Below are positions 9,744 through 18,685 of a stretch of DNA of 64,000 nucleotides, piece by piece (position 1 is the stretch's first letter; each line of letters opens with the position of its first letter). The DNA lies in contig NZ_KB913032.1 of the NCBI RefSeq assembly GCF_000384215.1, forward strand, positions 248,001 through 312,000, in the 5' to 3' direction. Both the position numbers and the translations under genes were made by a program. This DNA is from Amycolatopsis alba DSM 44262 (GTDB lineage Bacteria; Actinomycetota; Actinomycetes; Mycobacteriales; Pseudonocardiaceae). The notes under the pieces are model-generated. The model searched no databases, had not been told where the DNA came from, and worked only from the letters and a program-made list of their open reading frames with translations.

Positions 9744-12700
9744 CTAGCTCTTTTCCGACGCCTCGAACGGCGGACCGGCAGGCCGTGAGGCCGCCCGCCG
9801 CGGACGGCGACGGGTGGTGGAGCGAACGGCCGGGGCAGGCACGTCCACCTCGGGCTCGGAAACCTCTTCTGTCACAACAGCCTCAGAAGTCACCGGGACC
9901 TCGGCGGCTTCGGGCTCCGGACCCGATTCCGCGACGACGGCGAACTCTTCTTCGCGCACGGCCGGAGCCTCGTCGCCCGGCGTCGTCACCGGTTCACCGG
10001 CGAGTTCCGTCGCGGGCGCCCCGGCGACCGGCTCGGAAACCGGCTCAGCCGCCGCCTCGGCCGCCTGCTCGACGGCCGCTTCGGCAACGGGCTCAGCGGA
10101 CTCCAGAGGCCTTGAAGCCTCCTTCACCGGCTCAGCGGGCTGTTCAGCCGCCTGCGGGGCGTGGCCGTTGAGCGCGGCGCCCTCGACGTTCTCGGTGACC
10201 TCGTGCGGGTGCTCGCCCTTGGCCGCCTTGGCGGCGTTGGCGACGGCGTGGACCGCCGAAACCACCGACTCGCGCTGGCCGGACGCCGGCGGCGCCTCGG
10301 TCTTGGCCGCGGCGGGCTCGCTCTGCGCCTGGTCCTCGCCCTTGCCCCGGCCGCGGGACCGACGGGAGCCCTGCTCCTTGCCGCCACCGCCGCCGCCGTT
10401 GCCACCGCCGTGGTTGTGGCCACCGCCACCGGTGCGCTGCGGCTCGGTCGAGACGACCACGCCGCGGCCCTTGCAGTGCTCACACGGCGTCGAGAACGCC
10501 TCGAGCAGCCCGGTGCCGATCTTCTTGCGGGTCATCTGCACCAGGCCGAGCGAGGTGACCTCGGCGACCTGATGGCGGGTGCGGTCCCGGCCAAGGCATT
10601 CGGTCAGCCGGCGCAGCACCAGCTCACGGTTGGATTCGAGCACCATGTCGATGAAGTCGATGACGATGATGCCGCCGATGTCCCGGAGCCGGAGCTGGCG
10701 GACGATCTCCTCCGCCGACTCCAGGTTGTTCCTGGTCACCGTCTCCTCGAGGTTTCCACCCGATCCGGTGAACTTGCCGGTGTTGACGTCGATGACCGTC
10801 ATCGCTTCGGTGCGGTCGATGACCAGGTAGCCACCGGAGGGCAGCCAGACCTTGCGGTCCAGTGCCTTGGTGATCTGCTCGTCGATCCGGTGGTCGGCGA
10901 AGGCCGAACCGGTGCCCGTGTACCGCTTGACCCGGTCCGCCAGGTCCGGCGCCACGTGCTGCACGTAGTTGTAGATGGTGTCCCAGGCCTTGTCGCCCTG
11001 GATCTCCAGCTTCGCGAAGTCCTCGGTGAACAGGTCCCGCACGACCTTGACCAGCAGGTCCGGCTCTTCGTAGAGCATGACCGGAGCGCTGTTCTTCTTG
11101 CCGCCGTTGCCGGCTTCGGCCTTCTCCTTGATGACGTCCCACTGCGCCTTGAGGCGGCGGACGTCGCGGTCCAGCTCCTCCTCGCTGATGCCTTCGGACG
11201 CGGTGCGGATGATCACACCGGCGTCTTCGGGGACGATGCGCTTGAGGATGTCCTTCAGGCGGCGGCGCTCGTTCTCCGGGAGCTTCCGGGAGATGCCGGT
11301 GGCGCCGCCCGCGGGCACGTAGACCAGGAAGCGGCCCGGCAGGGAGATCTGCGTGGTCAGCCGGGCGCCCTTGTGCCCGACCGGGTCCTTGGTGACCTGG
11401 ACCAGCACGGAGTCGCCGGTGGAGAGCGCCTGCTCGATCTTGCGGGCCTTGCCCTCGAGACCGGCGGCGTCCCAGTCGACCTCACCGGCGTAGAGCACGG
11501 CGTTGCGGCCACGGCCGATGTCGATGAAGGCGGCCTCCATCGACGGCAGCACGTTCTGCACGCGGCCGAGGTACACGTTGCCGACGATCGAGCCGGTGCC
11601 CGACGAGGTCACGAAGTGCTCGCACAGGACACCGTCCTCGAGCACGCCGATCTGCGTGGACTCGCCCTTCTCGGCGACGACCATGGTGCGCTCGACCGAC
11701 TCGCGGCGGGCGAGGAACTCGGCCTCGGACAGGATCGGCGCGCGGCGGCGGCCTGCCTCGCGACCGTCACGACGGCGCTGGCGCTTGGCTTCGAGCCTGG
11801 TCGAGCCCCGCACGCTGCGGACCTCGTCCCGCGCGGGGCGCTCGGTCTCGGCGGCCTTGGCCTGCCGCACGTGGGTGACCGTGTTGGGCGGGTCGTCGCT
11901 GGTGGATTCGGTGCTGTCGTCGTCCCCGCCCTTGCGGCGGCGACGGCGACGGCGGCGCTTGCTGCCGTTGTCGGAATCGGCGTCGTTGTCCGAATCGGAC
12001 TCCGCCGGATCAGACGTGGCCGACGCCTCTTCGGCGGTCTCGGCCTCTTCGGCTGCGGCGTCCTTGTCCTTCGCGCGCTGCTGACGACCGCGCGGGGCTC
12101 GCGGCTCTTCGGGCTGCTCGTCCTCGTTCTCGGACTCGGCCGAGTTCTCGTCGCCGCCCTTGCCGCGGCCACGGCCGCGACGTCCGCGACGGCGGCGGCG
12201 ACGGCTGTTGGCGTCGTCACCGTCCTCATCGGTGCCGTGGCCCTCGGCCTGCTCTGCCTGCTCGGTCTGCGTCTCGTCCTCGTCGGAGGCGGCCTCTTCG
12301 GCCGGGGCGAAGGCGGGCTCCGGCTTGCGGGCGGGCTTCGCCGTGACGGGCTCCGGCGGCAGGAACACCGGCGACGGAGCGGCGAACACCGGGACGTGCA
12401 CGGCGGCCCTCGCGCGCTTGGTCGTCGGCTGCGGCGGCTCCGGGGTCACCGGGGCTGCCAGCGCGGGCGGAACACGCCGCGAAGGGGCCTCCACCTGCGG
12501 AGCGGGCTCCGGCTCGGGCTTCGGCTCAGCTTTGACCTCTGCCTTGACCTCGGGCTCGGGAGCCTTCGGGGTCTCGACGGCGGGCGCTTCGGCGGCCGGG
12601 GCCGCTTCGACGGTCTCGGGCTCGTCTCCGCCGGTGAGGGCTTCGGCGAGCTTGAGGGCCACATCACGGGTGACGCTGGACTGCGCGCTGCGGACGGTCT

Positions 12701-12860
12701 CGCCGAGCTCACCGAGCTTGGCCATCAGTTCACGGCTGTTGGATCCCAGGAGCTTCGCCAGGGCGTGCACCCGGATCCGGGGAGGCAGTTCGGCCAGCTG
12801 GCCTGCGATGGGTGTGGCGGTATTCCCGCCGGTGACGGCGGGTGTGTCCGCGTTCGACAT
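9744..12860 (-). CDS. rne: Ribonuclease E/G with IF2-N-like N-terminus
   Basis: Endoribonuclease of mRNA decay and rRNA maturation, 1038 residues. Domain order: a small IF2-N-like domain at about 25-78 (RIRVHALAKLLGSNSRELMA); a long acidic and proline-rich, Arg-patched region to about 390; an S1 RNA-binding domain starting near 425 (GNVYLGRVQNVLPSMEAAFI); the DNase I-like catalytic core with VIDVNTGKFTG near 687 and VIDFIDM; the Zn-link PCEHCKGRG near 790; then a disordered tail rich in Ala, Glu and Pro. Both ends are long and low in complexity, as in actinobacterial RNase E, where the flanks tether partners. It sits upstream of rplU and is preceded by a gap of over 500 nt that probably contains its leader. 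Confidence 0.95.
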   Translation of the reverse strand: MSNADTPAVTGGNTATPIAGQLAELPPRIRVHALAKLLGSNSRELMAKLGELGETVRSAQSSVTRDVALKLAEALTGGDEPETVEAAPAAEAPAVETPKAPEPEVKAEVKAEPKPEPEPAPQVEAPSRRVPPALAAPVTPEPPQPTTKRARAAVHVPVFAAPSPVFLPPEPVTAKPARKPEPAFAPAEEAASDEDETQTEQAEQAEGHGTDEDGDDANSRRRRRRGRRGRGRGKGGDENSAESENEDEQPEEPRAPRGRQQRAKDKDAAAEEAETAEEASATSDPAESDSDNDADSDNGSKRRRRRRRRKGGDDDSTESTSDDPPNTVTHVRQAKAAETERPARDEVRSVRGSTRLEAKRQRRRDGREAGRRRAPILSEAEFLARRESVERTMVVAEKGESTQIGVLEDGVLCEHFVTSSGTGSIVGNVYLGRVQNVLPSMEAAFIDIGRGRNAVLYAGEVDWDAAGLEGKARKIEQALSTGDSVLVQVTKDPVGHKGARLTTQISLPGRFLVYVPAGGATGISRKLPENERRRLKDILKRIVPEDAGVIIRTASEGISEEELDRDVRRLKAQWDVIKEKAEAGNGGKKNSAPVMLYEEPDLLVKVVRDLFTEDFAKLEIQGDKAWDTIYNYVQHVAPDLADRVKRYTGTGSAFADHRIDEQITKALDRKVWLPSGGYLVIDRTEAMTVIDVNTGKFTGSGGNLEETVTRNNLESAEEIVRQLRLRDIGGIIVIDFIDMVLESNRELVLRRLTECLGRDRTRHQVAEVTSLGLVQMTRKKIGTGLLEAFSTPCEHCKGRGVVVSTEPQRTGGGGHNHGGGNGGGGGGKEQGSRRSRGRGKGEDQAQSEPAAAKTEAPPASGQRESVVSAVHAVANAAKAAKGEHPHEVTENVEGAALNGHAPQAAEQPAEPVKEASRPLESAEPVAEAAVEQAAEAAAEPVSEPVAGAPATELAGEPVTTPGDEAPAVREEEFAVVAESGPEPEAAEVPVTSEAVVTEEVSEPEVDVPAPAVRSTTRRRPRRAASRPAGPPFEASEKS

Positions 12861-13399
12861 ATATCTCCTCCGCCCCCGGGCGCGTCGGCTGGCTCACACC
12901 GGCTCGACGCGGCCGCGCAGGGGCCCCTTTCTGTTCGTTCCGCCGTGGTGGTCACCAGCAGCGGGAATCCTTGCCCGGCACCGCGACGGCGCCGGGATTG
13001 TCCGGGCGCCGCGTACGGCTGAAGGTCTACTCGGCGGAGCGCTGGCCACGTTCGCGACATCGGGCCGCCCGCCACGTCGTCGAGCCGCATGCAGCGGCGA
13101 CGCGTGTGGAGGATGTGCAGCACACCACCGGGCCACAAGACCGCGAGCGCCACCTCTCACGTGTGCCCGTCGGCCAGCGGCCACCGCGAGTATCCCACAC
13201 CCCGGCCCCACTCCGGTGTACTCGGTGCCACAGACCTGACCACCGGGCGCGCCGCGGCCACCGGCCGAGCGAACTTCGCGAGAGAGCTTGTCGACCCGGC
13301 CGACGGTGGCTAGCGTGCGCTCGGGGGTACCGAAATCCAGCCCAGCCCAGGCCAGGCCGCGGTGCCCTCGTCGTCCTCTGTTCTCCGGTGGGAGGTCCG
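12861..13399. other. Intergenic region: rne leader side and protease promoter side
   Basis: This 539-bp divergent gap has no gene with coding character; the reading frames through it are shadows. The rne side should hold the rne promoter and 5' leader. It contains a hairpin CGGCGCC (12987-12993)/GGCGCCG (13005-13011), and an E. coli-like autoregulatory leader is possible but unproven. The protease side holds the sigma-70-like promoter listed separately. Confidence 0.5.
13288..13316 (+). promoter_or_regulatory. Sigma-70-type promoter of the subtilase gene
   Basis: TTGTCG (13288-13293), a 17-bp spacer and TAGCGT (13311-13316) match the actinobacterial housekeeping consensus. Transcription would start near 13323, giving a leader of about 77 nt before the GTG at 13400. 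Confidence 0.55.
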
Positions 13400-14875
13400 G
13401 TGTCCCTGCTGGGGCGGTCCCTGCGAGCGGCCGTGTGCACCTTCATGGTGCTCTGTGGCTCGGTCGCCGCTGTCACGACGGCCGAAGCGGGCCCGTCGTG
13501 CCATCCCGAGGGACGGGCGCTGCGTTACGTCGTCGCCTTCGACCGGGGCACCTCCGAAGCCGAGGCCAGAGCGGCCGTCACCGGCGGCTGCGGCAGCACG
13601 ACGGTCTACTACCCGCAGATCGCGGTCGCCGTGGCGACCTCGGCCGACCAGGCGTTCGCCGAACTGGTCCGGCCCGCCGCCGCGTTCAGCGCGCAGGCGG
13701 AACGGCTCGCGGTGCAGCGGGCCAACGGCACTCCGTCAATCAAAACCCCGTCGACCAAGACCCCGTCCGCCAAGACCCCGGCCGCCAAGACCGCGCCCGC
13801 GCGCGCCGCGCTCGAACCGACGGATCCGGCGAAGGTGCCCTCCGCCGACCGCACCGACGAGCAGTGGGACATGCGCGCGATCGGCGCCGACAAGGCACGG
13901 ATGATCGAACCGGGCAGCCCGGACGTCGTCGTCGGCGTCCTCGACTCCGGCATCGACGCCACCCACCCCGACCTGGCGGCCGCCCTCGACCCCGGCAAGT
14001 CGGCGGGCTGCCTGACCGGCGCGCCCGACCGGAACTGGGCCGCGACGACGTCGGTGCACGGCACCCATGTGGCGGGGATCATCGCCGCCGCCGACGACGG
14101 CAAAGGGGTCACCGGGGTGGCGCCCGGTGTGCGGGTCGCCTCGGTGAAGGTGATCGACGACCGCGGGTACGCCGACCCGGAAGCCGCCGTCTGCGGGCTG
14201 ATGTGGGCCGTTTCACAGGGCATGACCGTGACGAACAGCAGCTACTTCGTCGATCCGTGGTCGCTCTCGTGCGCCCATGACGACGAGCGGGGTGTGGTGA
14301 ACGAGGTCATGGCCCGCGCCGTCGAGTACTCGACCTCGGCGGGCACGCTCAACGTCGCGGCGGCGACCAACGAAGCCGTCGGGCTCGTGCCGTCTCCGCG
14401 TTCGGGCGCCCGGACCCAGGCCGAAGGCTGCCAGGCGCTGCCCGCCGGTCTGCGGGACGTCGTCGCGGTGTCGTCGGTGAGTGAGGAGCGGGTGAAGGCC
14501 GGCTACAGCTCGTACGGGCTGGGCGTGATCGACGTGGCCGCGCCCGGCGGCGAGACCGGTCAATGCGTGCTTTCGACCGTTCCCGGCGGATACGCGCCGC
14601 TGTGCGGGACGTCGATGGCGGCGCCGCACGTCGCCGGTGTCGCGGCGTTGCTCGCGTCGAAACACCCCGGCTACAGCGCCCGCCAGTTGCGGGGGGCGCT
14701 GGACGCCCAGGCGACCCCGATCGCGTGTCCCGCCGACTACGACCTGACCGGCGACGGCGTGCAGGACGCGTACTGCACAGGGTACGCCGGGTTCAACGGC
14801 TTCTACGGGCACGGGATGGTCGACGCGCTGGCCGCGGTGGCGCCCCGGCGGACGGGCTCGAACCCCGCCCGGTGA
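13400..14875 (+). CDS. Secreted S8 (subtilisin-like) serine protease
   Basis: Exported protease of 491 residues. A hydrophobic signal segment (AAVCTFMVLCGSVAAVTTAEA, residues 10-30) is followed by a short N-terminal domain and a lysine/threonine/proline repeat (four KTP-type units, about 115-131). The catalytic domain from about 155 has Asp182 (GVLDSGID), His220 (VHGTHVAGI) and Ser405 (GTSMAAPHVAG). There is no mycosin-type C-terminal membrane anchor, so it should be released. GTG 13400 has GGGAGG 4 nt upstream; longer frames to 12842 run through the promoter and are rejected. It converges on the ABC exporter genes with a 1-nt gap. Confidence 0.92.
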   Translation: MSLLGRSLRAAVCTFMVLCGSVAAVTTAEAGPSCHPEGRALRYVVAFDRGTSEAEARAAVTGGCGSTTVYYPQIAVAVATSADQAFAELVRPAAAFSAQAERLAVQRANGTPSIKTPSTKTPSAKTPAAKTAPARAALEPTDPAKVPSADRTDEQWDMRAIGADKARMIEPGSPDVVVGVLDSGIDATHPDLAAALDPGKSAGCLTGAPDRNWAATTSVHGTHVAGIIAAADDGKGVTGVAPGVRVASVKVIDDRGYADPEAAVCGLMWAVSQGMTVTNSSYFVDPWSLSCAHDDERGVVNEVMARAVEYSTSAGTLNVAAATNEAVGLVPSPRSGARTQAEGCQALPAGLRDVVAVSSVSEERVKAGYSSYGLGVIDVAAPGGETGQCVLSTVPGGYAPLCGTSMAAPHVAGVAALLASKHPGYSARQLRGALDAQATPIACPADYDLTGDGVQDAYCTGYAGFNGFYGHGMVDALAAVAPRRTGSNPAR

Positions 14876-14876
14876 G

Positions 14877-15704
14877 CTAGCGCAGGAGCAGCTTGCCGAA
14901 CCGCTTCGACGACGCGTAGATCCCGACCGCCGCCAGCGCCAGCAGGTACGCCACGTTCCCGATCATGCTCCACGACAGGACACCGACCGAGAGCCCGCGC
15001 ATCAGCTCGATCCCGTGGTACAGCGGGAAGATCTGCACGATCCACTGGATCGCCGCGGGGTACACCGAAAGCGGGTAGAACGTCGTGGAGAACAGGAACA
15101 ACGGCATCAGCACGAGGTTGATGTAGTCGAACTGCGAGACCGACCGCAGGAAGGTCACCAGCACGATGCCGATGGCCGAGAACGCCATCGCGATCAGCAG
15201 TGCCGCCGGGATCATCAGCACGGCCCACCAGGAGCCGGGCAGCCCCATCGCGGTCATCACGCCGAGGAAGGTCACCGAGTAGACCCCGCCGCGCAGGACC
15301 GACCAGCCGACCTCGCCGAGCGCGATGTCCAGCGGACCGATCGGGGTGGCGAGCATGGCGTCGTACAGCTTGGCGTACTTCAGTTTGAAGAACAGGTTGT
15401 ACGTCGAGTCGAGGATCGCGCCGTTCATCGCCGACGCCGCGAGCAAACCAGGCGCGACGAAGGCGACGTAGGTCATCGGCTGTCCACCGGGGCCGACGAC
15501 TTCGCCGACGAGTTTGCCGAAGCCGAGCTGGAAGGCCATCAGATAGAACAGCGGCTCGAAGGCGCCGGACACGAACAGCATCCAGAAGTGCGAATACGTC
15601 AGGAAGGTGCGTTCCAGCACCGCATGGGAACGGCCGCTGTACAGCGCGGACGGCAGGATACGCAGGAGCACTCCGCGACGCGGGGCCTCGGTGAGCACTG
15701 CCAT
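14877..15704 (-). CDS. ABC-2 type transporter permease (second subunit)
   Basis: Integral membrane subunit of 275 residues with about six helices and the ABC-2/DrrB-type pattern: a first helix pair near 33-65, the YVAFVAPGLLAASAM segment, and helices near 115-215 with FLRSVSQFDYINLVLMPLFL. It follows another ABC-2 permease by 1 nt and an ATPase gene, so the three form one exporter operon of heterodimeric-permease type, as in drug or lipid exporters. Substrate unknown. It ends one base from the convergent subtilase gene. Confidence 0.9.
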   Translation of the reverse strand: MAVLTEAPRRGVLLRILPSALYSGRSHAVLERTFLTYSHFWMLFVSGAFEPLFYLMAFQLGFGKLVGEVVGPGGQPMTYVAFVAPGLLAASAMNGAILDSTYNLFFKLKYAKLYDAMLATPIGPLDIALGEVGWSVLRGGVYSVTFLGVMTAMGLPGSWWAVLMIPAALLIAMAFSAIGIVLVTFLRSVSQFDYINLVLMPLFLFSTTFYPLSVYPAAIQWIVQIFPLYHGIELMRGLSVGVLSWSMIGNVAYLLALAAVGIYASSKRFGKLLLR

Positions 15705-15705
15705 T

Positions 15706-16520
15706 TCAGACCACCAGCCGTCGGTAGAAGTACTTGTGCGCCAGGGCCCAGCCCACTCCGGCCACTACGACGAGGAAGGCGAGGTGGCCCAGTGTGGCGA
15801 GCGGGCCGACGGTGCCGAGGCTGATCGCCCTCGCGGCCTCGTTTCCGTGCCACAGCGGGGAAAGCCAGGCGATCCACATCAGCGGGGCAGGCAGTTCGGT
15901 GATCGGGAAGAACGTGCCGGAGAACAACGTCATCGGGATCAGGACGAAACGGAACACCAGGCCGAACCGGGCGCCCTCGTCGAAGGTGTTCGCCGCGAGC
16001 GCCATCACCGGGGTGCCGCAGGCGAGGCCGGTGAGCGTCCCGATCAGGATGACCGCGAGCACGCCGAAGCTCGTCCAGGATCCGAAAAGCGCCGCGATGA
16101 CGGCGTAGATCGTGCCGGCCAGGGTCAGCCTGAGGCTCACCCACATGATCTGGCTGCCGAGCACCTGTCCCGGCGTGATCGGGGTGGCGGTGACGGCGAC
16201 GTAGTCCTGCTGCCACTTGAAACCCGACAGCACCGGATAGCTCGACTCGCCCACCGCCAGTTGCGCGGCGCCGGCGACGAGGAGCGCGGGGGCGACGTAC
16301 TCCAGGTACGAAAATCCGCTCGTCGCGGCACCCGCCTGGACCTGCGAACCGAACCCGAGCCCCATCGCGGCCAGGAACAGCACCGGTTGCAGACCGGTCG
16401 AGTACAGGGTCGAGAGCCAGTACCGGCGGTACCACATCCAATGGCCCTCAACCCGCAACCAGGCGCCCGCCCAGGCCGACACCACGCGGCCCGTGGAGGC
16501 CTTCGTCTCCGCTGTGGTCA

Positions 16521-16521
<1 letters not shown>
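15706..16521 (-). CDS. ABC-2 type transporter permease (first subunit)
   Basis: A 271-residue membrane protein paralogous to the next gene: a cytoplasmic N-terminus with RVEGHWMWYRRYWLSTLYST, then about six helices, with YLEYVAPALLVAGAAQ matching the ABC-2 family signature and VFRFVLIPMTLFSGTFFPI the fourth-helix region. Its start overlaps the ATPase stop by one base and its stop is 1 nt from the second permease, so the operon order is ATPase, permease, permease. The two permeases differ clearly in sequence and probably pair as a heterodimer. Confidence 0.9.
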
Positions 16522-17462
<941 letters not shown>

Positions 17463-17469
17463 GGTAGGC

Positions 17470-17475
17470 ACCCTA
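17470..17475 (-). promoter_or_regulatory. -10 element of a leaderless ABC operon promoter
   Basis: Read on the minus strand, TAGGGT ends 7 nt before the GTG of the ATPase gene and no Shine-Dalgarno sequence is present. Transcription should therefore begin at the start codon. The -35 region (CGAATT at 17-bp spacing) is poor. Confidence 0.5.
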
Positions 17476-17516
17476 GAACCTGCCACCGACAAAATTCGAC
17501 CGGTTTATCCGGCCTC

Positions 17517-17545
17517 TTGTCGGTCGTTCCCCGCTCGTCGATACT
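17517..17545 (+). promoter_or_regulatory. Promoter of the M14 peptidase gene (leaderless)
   Basis: TTGTCG (17517-17522), a 17-bp spacer and GATACT (17540-17545), followed by 8 nt and then the ATG. There is no purine-rich ribosome site, so the transcript should start at or next to the ATG. Confidence 0.6.
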
Positions 17546-17553
17546 CACCGACC

Positions 17554-18585
17554 ATGAGCCTCAAGCCCAAAATCGCCCTGTTGTCCGTTTTTGTCAGCGC
17601 CGGGCTCCTGGTGGCGCCCGCCGCGCAGGCCGTCGACAACACCACGGCCGAGACCACTGTGGACGGCCGGACCGTCGATCCGCGGCCCTCCACCGCCAAG
17701 CTCGCCTTCGAGCTGCACAAACTGGCCCTGCTCAGCCACGGGAAGATCCGGGTGGACAAGATCGGCCGCAGCAACGAGGGCCGCCCGGTGTGGGCGGCGA
17801 GGGTCGGCCACGGCAAGACACGGATCCAGTACGTCACCCAGCAACACGGCGACGAGCCGCTCGGCACCCCCGCCGCGCTCGAATTCCTGCGCCAGGTCGG
17901 CGTCGGGCACAGCCCGTGGGCCCAGAAGCTGCTGTCGAAGGTCACCGTCGACATCGTCGTGCGCGCCAACCCCGACGGGAACGAACACGACTGGCGCTAC
18001 AACTACGACCCGGACGCCACTCCCGAGTACGGCGAGAAGGGCAAGGGGTACGACATCAACCGCTACCACGACCCGTCCGTGGCGCCGAAGGACAACCCGG
18101 CCACCGAGGCCGGCCTGATCCAGCGGCGGAACGCGTCGTTCAAGCCGGACATCATGGTCGACTACCACATGCAGGGCAGGTACCAGGACGCGAACGGCAA
18201 GGAGATCACGGCTTCGACGCTGTGGCCGACGAACGCGGGCGTCAAACCGTCCGATGTGGACTTCGCGAAGCAGATCGCGGTCGTGGTGCAACGGTCGATC
18301 GACGGCAACGGCGGCTACGTCTCGCAGTACCCCGGCGGTGACTACCAGGGCATCGCGCGCAACGGGTACGGGCTGCTCGGCAACGGCAGCGTGCTGATCG
18401 AGCTGAGCCTCATCCCGGAGCGGGAGCAGCAGCAGATCCAGGACGCGCTGGCCTCGATGCTCGCGATCGCGCGGAGCGCGGCCGACGGTTCGGTGCGGAA
18501 GGTGGACCCGGCCGCCGCGGACGCGATCCCGCCGCGGGGCCCAGCGCTGCCAGGGACGACTGAAGAGGCGCACGAAGCCGCCTGA
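17554..18585 (+). CDS. Secreted M14 family zinc carboxypeptidase
   Basis: Exported metallopeptidase of 343 residues. Signal peptide at residues 1-27 (KIALLSVFVSAGLLVAPAAQA). The zinc ligands follow the M14 pattern: His98 and Glu101 in QQHGDEP and a distal His205 in VDYHMQG, with Glu283 (SVLIELSLI) as the likely catalytic base. The segment RANPDGNEHDWRYN matches the substrate-binding region. It probably trims peptides or cell-wall stems outside the cell; specificity is unknown. The ATG at 17554 is fixed by a close promoter and the signal peptide. A 26-bp perfect palindrome follows its stop. Confidence 0.9.
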   Translation: MSLKPKIALLSVFVSAGLLVAPAAQAVDNTTAETTVDGRTVDPRPSTAKLAFELHKLALLSHGKIRVDKIGRSNEGRPVWAARVGHGKTRIQYVTQQHGDEPLGTPAALEFLRQVGVGHSPWAQKLLSKVTVDIVVRANPDGNEHDWRYNYDPDATPEYGEKGKGYDINRYHDPSVAPKDNPATEAGLIQRRNASFKPDIMVDYHMQGRYQDANGKEITASTLWPTNAGVKPSDVDFAKQIAVVVQRSIDGNGGYVSQYPGGDYQGIARNGYGLLGNGSVLIELSLIPEREQQQIQDALASMLAIARSAADGSVRKVDPAAADAIPPRGPALPGTTEEAHEAA

Positions 18586-18599
18586 CGCCTTCCCCAGCA

Positions 18600-18654
18600 G
18601 TCCGTGAAGGCCTCCTTGAGGGACTCAGAGTCCCTCAAGGAGGCCTTCACGGAC
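18600..18654. repeat. Perfect 26-bp palindrome between convergent genes
   Basis: The arm at 18600-18625 (containing GTCCGTGAAGGCCTCCTTG) pairs without mismatch with 18629-18654 around the 3-nt loop CAG. It lies 14 nt past the M14 stop and 31 nt from the stop of the converging gene, and there is no U-tract. It shares a 19-nt word with the hairpin at 46606-46664. It probably works as a bidirectional terminator and belongs to a dispersed repeat family. Confidence 0.85.
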
Positions 18655-18685
18655 TTGCCACCCGGTCGACGCGGGGACGGGCCTG

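Noticed and set aside
10161..13022. 953-codon open frame opposite rne
   Set aside because: It is the GC-codon-bias shadow of rne, low in complexity and without family motifs; rne's catalytic motifs on the other strand are decisive.
12842..13399. Upstream extension of the subtilase frame into the rne start
   Set aside because: It crosses a good promoter and lacks similarity to anything; the signal peptide begins after GTG 13400.
18600..18654. Classical Rho-independent terminator
   Set aside because: Stem is suitable but no U-tract follows on either strand, so it is listed as a repeat with probable terminator function.
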